This document shows positions 1-8,950 of a DNA stretch of 64,000 nt, one piece after another (positions within the stretch are counted from its first letter, which is position 1; every line of letters starts with the position of its first letter). Made by a program: the position numbers and the translations under genes. The notes under the pieces are model-generated. The model was not told where the DNA came from, made no database searches, and worked only from the letters and a program-made list of their open reading frames with translations. The DNA is from Theocolax elegans (lineage: Eukaryota; Arthropoda; Insecta; Hymenoptera; Cerocephalidae), in NCBI GenBank assembly GCA_026168455.1, contig CM047425.1, positions 29,006,548 through 29,070,547 of the forward strand, written 5' to 3'.

Positions 1-736
1 ATAATATGGGATGAAATATCTATAACATCAAAACATGCCTTTGAAGCAGTCAATCGTCTACTTCAAGATATATGTAATAATAAAAAAATATTTGGTAATA
101 AAATGTTAGTTGTTTCTGGCGATTTTAGACAAACATTACCAGTTATCCGACATGGTAGTCGTACTGAAGTTATCGAAAATTCAGTTAAAAACAGCTACTT
201 ATGGCCAAATTTTATACGCATGACACTAAATGAAAATCTTCGAGTGACAGATAATGACAATCATTTTAGACAATGGTTATTGAACGTAGGTGAAGGTAAA
301 CGTTTAAATATGTATGAAGAAGAAAATGAACTGCTCGAAATCCCTGTTGATTTAATAACAAAAAAAATGATATCATTGCAGAAACTTTTGGAAATGAAAT
401 AAAAATGAATGATGTAGATTTAAATGATAAGGTTATACTGGCCCCCACAAACAATGATGTAATTGAAATTAATAATAAAATTTTAGATATAATGGAAGGG
501 CAAACTATTGAATATTTAAGTGTAGATACAGCGGAAGATGATAATGGAGAAAACTTAGACGTCATGTTACCTACTGAATTTCTCAATACGCTTACGCCTA
601 ATGAACTTCCTCTGCATAAATTACAATTAAAAGTAGGTGCAATAGTAATTCTTCTGAGAAATTTAAATGTAAATGAAGGTCTTTGTAATGGAACAAGGCT
701 ATTAGTAAAAAAACTTATGAAACATTTAATTAAAGC
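1..736 (+). pseudogene. Helitron-type PIF1-like helicase, internal fragment
   Basis: Open from the first base. The translation shows a Walker-B-like IIWDEIS and, around position 100-150, MLVVSGDFRQTLPV, the motif II/III arrangement of the PIF1-family helicase domain of Helitron Rep/Hel proteins (rolling-circle DNA transposons). Further on, LAPTNNDVIEINNKIL and LHKLQLKVGAIVILLRNLN match the downstream helicase motifs. The frame changes by one base in the A-run at about 359-366, so the protein is broken or an indel is present. Both ends are missing: the 5' part lies outside the window and the 3' part runs into the N gap. No Rep nuclease domain is visible. The helicase assignment is strong; the Helitron origin follows from similarity of this helicase type, since host PIF1 is usually single-copy and not interrupted. 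Confidence 0.85.
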
Positions 737-836
737 NNNNNNNNNNNNNNNNNNNNNNNNNNNNNNNNNNNNNNNNNNNNNNNNNNNNNNNNNNNNNNNN
801 NNNNNNNNNNNNNNNNNNNNNNNNNNNNNNNNNNNN
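737..836. other. Assembly gap (100 N)
   Basis: Exactly 100 N bases, the usual placeholder for a scaffold gap of unknown length. The Helitron fragment on the left and the GC-rich sequence on the right should not be assumed to be adjacent. Confidence 0.99.
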
Positions 837-1201
837 GTTGGCTCCCGATATTTCCGCCCGCGCGAAACAACCTTTGTCGCGGCACACGGCCTGGATGGCC
901 AAATGTTAAATCATATGAAATAAATGCATCTTTTATTTTTATTTTAAATTCTGTGTGCTTTTATTGTTCTCCCCGCTCCCGCCGACATCCTATTAATTTA
1001 AAGTAATCGTGTCGAGGCAAGGAGGATTGCCCGAATCCTCCACACCGATCGTCTCAGCGAACTCGCGTTCCTGGCGACAGCCCGCAGTTCGGATGAATAA
1101 AAAAAATAATTGTGTGCGCGGTATTGGGCAACGCGGCCCAACGGTTTTTATTAATTTCATTAATTAATTAATTGAATCGGGTACGCGAATACCACGTCAC
1201 A
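837..1201 (+). repeat. 3' portion of an LTR (plus-strand element)
   Basis: Non-coding sequence ending in CACGTCACA just before a primer-binding-site-like motif. An AATAAA signal lies near 1094 and the tract runs into an AT-rich end, as expected of the R-U5 part of an LTR. The LTR start is not seen and may be in the N gap. The call rests on the adjacent primer site, not on a matching second LTR, which is absent from the window. Confidence 0.5.
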
Positions 1202-1203
1202 AA

Positions 1204-1219
1204 TGGCGACCGTGACAGG
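1204..1219 (+). promoter_or_regulatory. Primer-binding site, tRNA-Arg type
   Basis: TGGCGACCGTGACAGG lies 2 bases after the LTR-like CA end. This matches the primer site I associate with mdg1/412-clade Gypsy elements, which prime from tRNA-Arg. It marks the start of the internal region of a plus-strand LTR element. Confidence 0.6.
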
Positions 1220-1814
1220 ACGTTCGGTTTCGTCCTCACCGATTTAAATTAAAGAAAATTTGTCGGCCATATTTTCGCGCGTGAGCAGTGTCGCGGCGAA
1301 ACGGAGCGGGTAAAGAGAGAGAGAGAGAGAGTGAGTTAAAGAGTTAGAGTGAGAGAGAGAGAGAGCGCGAGAGACGGCGTGTGAGACGCGTCTCTATACC
1401 GGAGTATTCCCCCTCTTGCTCGGGTATCCGAGGAGAGGTATACACCGGTATATCGAGAGAGAGTTCGCGCGCGACCGTTTTAGCCGGAAGCGCCCGATTC
1501 TCACCGAGATCGGTCTCTCTCGATCGCAAGCTTGACGGGAGAACTTTGCCTAGCTTGTATGGAGCGGCAAAGTAGGGAGAGAGTAGCTTCGCCCGGATCG
1601 CGGGCAGCGAGAATCCCCCCCGAATAGCGCAGAGGAAAGACTTCGCGAGAGCCGATCATCATCGGCTCTCTCCGATTGCGCCCGCGAGTGGGAGTAAGAG
1701 AGAGAATCCCTAGTCGCGGGGAATCGGAGTTAGGTGCTAGGCGGGCTATACGGTGTGGTGAGAGAGAGATAGCGCGATCGCCTAGGCGTAGCTTGTTCTT
1801 CCCTCTTTTTCCTT
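1220..1814 (+). other. Retroelement leader with GA microsatellites
   Basis: GC-rich, purine-rich sequence without a convincing reading frame. It contains (GA)n tracts at about 1313-1370 and many further GAGAGA patches. It follows the tRNA-Arg primer site, so it is best read as the untranslated leader of that element. The leader is cut off where it meets the env-bearing element at about 1815. The small reading frames here (for example 1344-1529) are low-complexity products of the GA repeats. Confidence 0.4.
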
Positions 1815-3553
1815 GCGTCACAAATGGCTCCTATAATATGAAGTGACCACCCATATAAACTATACAAAGCATAACCATGTAAAATGATATCAACTAAAAA
1901 TTTTATTAAACGCCCTATCATAAAAATGCCAATAATAGCTGCGCTAAATGATCCGAAAGCACATAGTTGCCCCCAAATTTTCATCCAAGTGTTATTTGCT
2001 AATTCTGTCAACGCTTCTTCATCGAATAATCGGGTAATAGACATACCGTTTTTATCTACCTTTTTCCCGGTCATTCCTAATGCAATTATGTTCAACATGG
2101 CTGGCCTTTCTACGGGAAACATAAGGTGTTGTCTTAGTGCTTGGATCTCCGCTTGGGTGTAAATTCCGCTTTTTGCAAGTTCGGTTGGCTCTGTGTAATT
2201 CCAGTTATTTTTAGTAGTTGGTTTTAAAATGTCTGGTTTTACTCCCTTAGTTGTTCCTCTTGGTAAAATAGTAAACCAATCTTCCCCTAGTAAGAACATA
2301 GGAGGAATCAGAACACTGCAGGCAGCTTCGGTTCCATATTGTTTTAAAATATGTGTCCTTGGCGTCAAAAAATAATCTTTGCCGTCTTTGGTTACTGGTA
2401 ACTCTTGGTAACATTTTGTAGTTTCTCTTCGTTGAACGTCAATTTGTACGCACTACATTAAGTGCACAACTTCTCCGGCTACCAAGCCCATGTAACCACT
2501 TTTTTTCATGATTTCATATGCAAAAACGTCAGGTGCTGTTGCTGCAATGCTTAATGCATTTGATATAACTCTTCTTTCCAATTCGCATTTTTGCAAAATT
2601 AAATTGCGATATAATGTTTTTAATTGTCCTTTAATATGTTTTTCTACGTAAACGAATTTAGAGTTTACGTATGCAAAAATGTCGAGATTTTCTATTGACG
2701 GGTTTCTTACGGCTTGGAAGGTTTCTGTTATTGGTCCTTCTAGAAAACATAATTTTGGGTGCTCTGTTCTAATTAATTCATAAGAACACACCGGAATTTG
2801 TCCTAAAGTCGTGAAAGCAAAGGTTATCTCGCTCGATTCCATTACACATACCGGATGTTGCTCATTGCCTTGTTCTACAACTTTATTAACATAACCCGCG
2901 TATAATTCTGAGTATTTACTGCGTTCGCATGCCTGTACTGGTAACCTATCCCAAAAGGCGTACCCTGCTTCTACGTCAATACAATCATCTTGATTAAACT
3001 TACAGCGCGTACCGGATCGTAAAATAACCTCGTTAGCATTTAAGTTTACCGGTGCATAGTAATCCCTTAAAGTAATGGTAACATAGCCCGTGACTATAGC
3101 ATCGTCAAAAGTACCATATGGATCCGCATACATTCCTGCGTTACTACAATCTCCTGCTTGATCTACCTTTCCAACAAACGTCATTGGGTGGACAATCGAT
3201 CCGTTCAGTTTTAAGTTACTTATTACTTCGTCTCGTACTCGGTGTGCGCGGTATACATGCATTCTATTACATTCTTCCCTAGAAATTTCATCAATAAACT
3301 GAACCTCCCCTCTGTTTTTGTCTTTTCTATGCGAAAACGCGCCGCAGTATGTTACCGATCTTTTTATTTCTACTTTACAAAGCTTTACATGAGTGCTTGA
3401 AAAATCATTTAATTGCAATAGTCGTACATAAATTTTTGTTGTATTTACTACCGGTTCAGGTATGTCGCATTCTCCTACGTGAATTAACGAAAATGTTGTT
3501 AAATTTGAGACGTGCTGCGAACAGTCGTACTCTATGATTGCGTTAATATACAC
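1730..3553 (-). pseudogene. Chuvirus-like envelope glycoprotein (env), interrupted
   Basis: A glycoprotein-like reading frame of about 366 residues (3553 to 2453) continues in the same frame, after one TAG at 2453-2455, through a further 240 codons to 1730. The cysteine-rich ectodomain has YDCSQHVSNLTTFSL and GECDIPEP near its amino end, which resembles glycoproteins of chuviruses (Jingchuvirales), sequences known to be captured in arthropod genomes. A hydrophobic segment near 1850-1960 (FSAAIIGIFMIGRLIKFLV and following) is the membrane anchor. The amino-terminal end is separated by the palindrome at 3556-4619. The last 30 or so codons (below 1815) read into another element and may not belong. 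Family assignment is from remembered similarity; a rhabdo-like or other mononegaviral G is the alternative. Confidence 0.65.
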
Positions 3554-3555
3554 TG

Positions 3556-4619
3556 CCAGTCACTTACTTTTACCCCCCCTGGAGCAAAATAGGATAAAGT
3601 TTAAAGTTTTGTATCTTTGAAAGAGATCATTGTACAAAAACCAGTCGGAGACCATTTGAAAGCTTATTTTAATACCTTTCGATTGGCCTAAGTCACTTAT
3701 AAAAAATACTATTTTTTGAAACTATTAAATGGCAATAAACTAGTTTCAAAAAAAAAATTTTTGGACACCTTTTTGAATTCAATGCAGTTTTCAAAAGATT
3801 GACGAAACCAAAAAGTTATCCAGATAGATTTTTAGCTTTTTTCAACAGCTTTCGACTGGTTTTTTTTTCATTTTTGTAACTTTATTTTAAACAAAGTTAC
3901 GGTAGTTTTTGCTCGAAAATAGCCTTTTTTTTAAAATCTAAATATATTAAAAACTTTTATAGATACAAAAAAATGATAAAGAGAAAAAATGTCACTTTTA
4001 TATCGTAGAATACGAAAATGTTTTAAGTAAGAGCAAACAAAAAAATTTTTTATTAACTGTATTTTTTTTAAGTACAATCATCTTTGAAAAAAATCAACCT
4101 GCAGAGGTAAAATATACAGTTAATAAAAATTTTTTTGTTTGCTCTTACTTAAAACATTTTCGTATTCTACGATATAAAAGTGACATTTTTTTCTCTTTAT
4201 CATTTTTTTGTATCTATAAAAGTTTTTAATATATTTAGATTTTAAAAAAAGGCTATTTTCGAGCAAAAACTACCGTAACTTTGTTTAAAATAAAGTTACA
4301 AAAATGAAAAAAAAACCAGTCGAAAGCTGTTGAAAAAAGCTAAAAATCTATCTGGATAACTTTTTGGTTTCGTCAATCTTTTAAAAACTGCATTGAATTC
4401 AAAAAGGTGTCCAAAAATTTTTTTTTTGAAACTAGTTTATTGCCATTTAATAGTTTCAAAAAATAGTATTTTTTATAAGTGACTTAGGCCAATCGAAAGG
4501 TATTAAAATAAGCTTTCAAATGGTCTCCGACTGGTTTTTGTACGATGATCTCTTTCAAAGATACAAAACTTTAAACTTTATCCTATTTTGCTCCAGGGGG
4601 GGTAAAAGTAAGTGACTGG
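3556..4619. mobile_element. Palindromic foldback element, 1064 bp, in env
   Basis: Two 507-bp arms (3556-4062 and 4113-4619) are near-perfect inverted copies around a 50-bp centre. Ends are CCAGTCACTTAC and its complement. The 5-bp sequence CACTG sits on both sides (3551-3555 and 4620-4624), a likely target-site duplication. No reading frame is present, so this is a non-autonomous foldback/MITE-like insertion. It lies between a candidate env signal-peptide segment and the env body, so it inserted into env. Confidence 0.85.
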
Positions 4620-4624
4620 CACTG

Positions 4625-4686
4625 TAGATTTTCCTTGGTATAATAGTTGTGAGATAAATGATGGCCAATAGTGTTTTACAACTCAT
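4625..4686 (-). pseudogene. Candidate env start and signal peptide
   Basis: On the minus strand an ATG at 4686-4684 follows TTTAATGTTGCAG, a good splice-acceptor shape, and opens a short hydrophobic peptide (MSCKTLLAIIYLTTI...) that looks like a signal peptide. It runs up to the palindromic insertion. Its frame is one base out of register with the env body on the far side of the insertion, so there is either a further indel or the start lies elsewhere. Spliced env messages are usual for insect endogenous retroviruses, which fits the acceptor. Confidence 0.45.
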
Positions 4687-4933
4687 CTGCAACATTAAAT
4701 AAGTTCATGAAAGCGTTCTTTTTTTTATTTATTTATAGAACCGTTGCAAAAATGCTTAGTTTTATCTTTCCGTTTTTTTAAAATTATCAGAATCTATTGA
4801 CTGATTCTTTATTGATTTCCTTAGCATTTTTGCATTTGTGAAAATACATATCATTGTTAGAGTTTTGCTATATACATGGCTTATTTTTTTTTATTTACAT
4901 TCGTCATGCTCTTAAATTTAAATACCAACAAGC

Positions 4934-6795
4934 TTATTCGGTTTCAATATGCGATTTGCGTAAGCGATTTATGTGCACTATTTTATTTTTATTTCCATTT
5001 ATTTGAATTTTTACATTCCCATTGTCGGAAACGTCTAGAACTAAAAATGGACCCGAGTATTGATCGTCAAATTTCTTAGGTTTTGGCCCCTTTTGCAGCC
5101 ATACGTAATCACCGATTTGTAGTGTTAAAACGTTTACCTTACGATCGTAGTATTTCTTGGCTCGAAGTTTTGCCTTTAAAAGGTTTTGTTGGGCTATGTT
5201 TTGTAGACTGTTTAGGGCGCTTGACTAAATCTTCAAGATAACCATCGTATGTAGGCGCCAGGTCTTCTGTTTCGACCGGTGCGTTCGAGGGTGTGCGTGC
5301 CAGTCGGCCGAACACGAGTTCAAACGGCGTATGCCATGTAGACTCACTAATTCCCGTGTTAAAATTAAAGGTAGCCAAATCCAGATAATCGTCCCAATCT
5401 GTTCGATTACTATGTACAAAAAATTTCAAGTATTCAATGAGACTTGAGTGCGATCGTTCAAGTCCACCGTTTGATTGTGGGTGGAACGCCGTGGTTTTAG
5501 TTTGTTTAATTCTAAATATTTTTGCTATTCTTTCATTAATTTACTCATGAAATTTGTACCTTGATCCGTAATGATTATTCGAGGTGCGCCAAATATGCAT
5601 ATGACTTTTCTTATTAAACCATTCGCTACATCCATGGCCGAAATTCGCGCCAAAGGCTCAGCTAATGCGAATTTAGTTAATAAGTCTTGGAAGGTTTAAA
5701 TGTACTCGTTTCCCCGATTGGTTTTGCATAAGGGACCAACAATATCCATACTTATTCGGTCCATAGCGTGCGTTCCCGAGTTTGTAATAACCATTGGAGC
5801 TCTAGTTTGACCCTAACCAATTTTTTTAATTGGCAATTCAAACATTTTCTTATAAAATCTTGTACCTCTATCTTTAAATTCTGCCAGTTATAATTTTGTT
5901 TAATACGGTTATAGGTTTTTGTGACACCTCTATGTCCTCCTATAGCCGAACAGTGAGCTTCTTCTATAATCGGAATTCGATCGTCTAGTGTCGGATATCG
6001 TATTAGACTTAAACAAACAATTAATTTTACCGTGCTTTGACTAAAAACTCCTTTTAGTTTTTCTAAAACTAATTCCCACTCTAAATTTTCAATTCTATCG
6101 GTTTCGCTATACTTATTGATTTTATCTGCATTGTATCTAAAGTTAAATATAGATTTTCGCATAATAAATTTAGGTTATTATCAATTCCACTTAGCCCGAT
6201 TAACGATTCTGTTCGTATCGGTAATGCTATATGAATTTTTGTATTTACATTTATCAAAACTGGTATTCCAACCTGCATTTCCTTGAATCTTGGTAATTTA
6301 TTCTGTAGTTTTAATTGCGAAGCCCCATCGTCGCATGGTTCTCCTGTTGTAGTAACAAAATACATATAATTGTCTTTACGCATAAATAATTTTTCCTCTG
6401 CATGTAATAATTACTTGTTTATCGTTAATATTGATTAAATTGTTCTTCATAGATCGACGTCTCTTCGTTTATTTGATCAGGACTGAATTGCGGATCGTTT
6501 TCAAGTAATGATTCATTAACATGATCAAGATCTTCGTGTAAGCGTAACCGCGCATTTTCCGAGTGAACGAGGGGTTCCCGGCTCGAAAGTTTCCACCCTC
6601 CGTATCGTCGTGCGTTCCTTTCTCCACGGTCCGGTGATTGTTCGTTCGCTCGCCTCTCGTTTTTTCTTCCCCTTTGCGGGCGTAGAGCCTCTATTGCGTC
6701 TAAATATCGCTGGCCTACCTGCGACCCGCCTTCGCTCTCGTGTCATACCCCGCGGTGGTTCAACTAGGCTAGACTCGGGCTCATCACCTGCCGCT
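4934..6795 (-). pseudogene. Integrase region of Gypsy pol, duplicate copy A
   Basis: Minus strand, broken into several frames. Visible parts are the HHCC zinc-finger region (HCSAIGGHRGVTKTYNRI, then CLNCQLKK), DRISMDIVGPLCK-like core sequence, and the C-terminal region with TPFELVFGR and a GPF-type module that ends at TAA 4936-4934. The whole stretch is repeated at 6796-8563. This copy differs from the other mainly by single-base gains or losses in short homopolymers (for example near 5211, 5807, 6569). It alone contains the true C-terminal end of pol leading on to env. Confidence 0.7.
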
Positions 6796-8563
6796 AGAAC
6801 GTAGAACTAAAATGGACCCGAGTATTGATCGTCAAATTTCTTAGGTTTTGGCCCCTTTTGCAGCCATACGTAATCACCGATTTGTAGTGTTAAAACGTTT
6901 ACCTTACGATCGTAGTATTTCTTGGCTCGAAGTTTTGCCTTTAAAAGGTTTTGTTGGGCTATGTTTTGTAGACTGTTTAGGCGCTTGACTAAATCTTCAA
7001 GATAACCATCGTATGTAGGCGCCAGGTCTTCTGTTTCGACCGGTGCGTTCGAGGGTGTGCGTGCCAGTCGGCCGAACACGAGTTCAAACGGCGTATGCCA
7101 TGTAGACTCACTAATTCCCGTGTTAAAATTAAAGGTAGCCAAATCCAGATAATCGTCCCAATCTGTTCGATTACTATGTACAAAAAATTTCAAGTATTCA
7201 ATGAGACTTGAGTGCGATCGTTCAAGTCCACCGTTGATTGTGGGTGGAACGCCGTGGTTTTAGTTTGTTTAATTCTAAATATTTTTGCTATTCTTTTCAT
7301 TAATTTACTCATGAAATTTGTACCTTGATCCGTAATGATTATTCGAGGTGCGCCAAATATGCATATGACTTTTCTTATTAAACCATTCGCTACATCCATG
7401 GCCGAAATTCGCGCCAAAGGCTCAGCTAATGCGAATTTAGTTAATAAGTCTTGGAAGGTTTAAATGTACTCGTTTCCCCGATTGGTTTTGCATAAGGGAC
7501 CAACAATATCCATACTTATTCGGTCCATAGCGTGCGTTCCCGAGTTTGTAATAACCATTGGAGCTCTAGTTTTGACCCTAACCAATTTTTTTAATTGGCA
7601 ATTCAAACATTTTCTTATAAAATCTTGTACCTCTATCTTTAAATTCTGCCAGTTATAATTTTGTTTTAATACGGTTATAGGTTTTTGTGACACCTCTATG
7701 TCCTCCTATAGCCGAACAGTGAGCTTCTTCTATAATCGGAATTCGATCGTCTAGTGTCGGATATCGTATTAGACTTAAACAAACAATTAATTTTACCGTG
7801 CTTTGACTAAAAACTCCTTTTAGTTTTTCTAAAACTAATTCCCACTCTAAATTTTCAATTCTATCGGTTTTCGCTATACTTATTGATTTTATCTGCATTG
7901 TATCTAAAGTTAAATATAGATTTTCGCATAATAAATTTAGGTTATTATCAATTCCACTTAGCCCGATTAACGATTCTGTTCGTATCGGTAATGCTATATG
8001 AATTTTTGTATTTACATTTATCAAAACTGGTATTCCAACCTGCATTTCCTTGAATCTTGGTAATTTATTCTGTAGTTTTAATTGCGAAGCCCCATCGTCG
8101 CATGGTTCTCCTGTTGTAGTAACAAATACATATAATTGTCTTTACGCATAAATAATTTTTCTCTGCATGTAATAATTACTTGTTTATCGTTAATTTGATT
8201 AAATTGTTCTTCATAGATCGACGTCTCTTCGTTTATTTGATCAGGACTGAATTGCGGATCGTTTTCAAGTAATGATTCATTAACATGATCAAGATCTTCG
8301 TGTAAGCGTAACCGCGCATTTTCCGAGTGAACGAGGGGTTCCGGCTCGAAAGTTTCCACCTCCGTATCGTCGTGCGTTCCTTCTCCACGGTCCGGTGATT
8401 GTTCGTTCGCTCGCCTCTCGTTTTTTCTTCCCCTTTGCGGGCGTAGAGCCTCTATTGCGTCTAAATATCGCTGGCCTACCTGGCGACCCGCCTTCGCTCT
8501 CGTGGTCATACCCCGCGGTGGTTCAACTAGGCTAGACTCGGGCTCATCACCTGCCGCTATTGC
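6796..8563 (-). pseudogene. Integrase region of Gypsy pol, duplicate copy B
   Basis: Second copy of the integrase-coding segment, offset by about 1765 bp from copy A. The frames here are longer than in A: 7653-8045 (linker and zinc-finger start), 7460-7693 (zinc finger and first catalytic Asp in DRISMDIVGPL), 7190-7417 (IITDQGTNFMSKL, second catalytic Asp) and 6807-7193 (C-terminal part up to DDQYSGPF). Its right side joins pol without interruption. Its left end breaks off at the duplication junction near 6796-6810, inside the GPF module. Confidence 0.7.
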
Positions 8564-8950
8564 CTTGCTTCTCGTAATAACTAGGACCTTGTCTATGGGG
8601 TTTCTAGACAGTGCGTCTGCTACATCTAAACGACCCGGTCGGTATTTAATTTCGAAATCGTACTCCGCGAGCATAAGACGCCATCGCGTAACTCGTGAGT
8701 TCGGGTCCTTGTGCGTTTGTAACCATACCAGTGGTTTATGATCTGTTATAAGATAAAATTTTCGTCCAAATAAATACGATTGAAAATGCTTAATGCAAAA
8801 TATTATTGCTAGTCCTTCTTTGTTAAACGTGTCCCAACGTTTTTCAACATCCGAAAGAACTCGAGAGACGTATGCAACGGTTTGATCTTTCCCTATCTCA
8901 CCTTGACTTAAGACTCCAGCAATTGCATATCCCGAAGCGTCGGTCGTTAG
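8078..8950 (-). pseudogene. RNase H C-terminus and acidic linker of Gypsy pol
   Basis: The minus-strand frame 8674-8078 starts in the RNase H end (EYDFEIKYRPGRLDVADALS, the usual Gypsy RNase H/IN connection) and continues into a charged, variable linker before integrase. Upstream, in another frame, are the RNase H motifs TDASGYAIAGV and the TDHKPLVWL-like segment (8640-8950). A one-base frame change near 8950 separates these from the RT frame. Confidence 0.7.

Noticed and set aside
1344..1575. Short opposite-strand frames in the GC-rich leader
   Set aside because: Low-complexity, no motif, overlapping on both strands.
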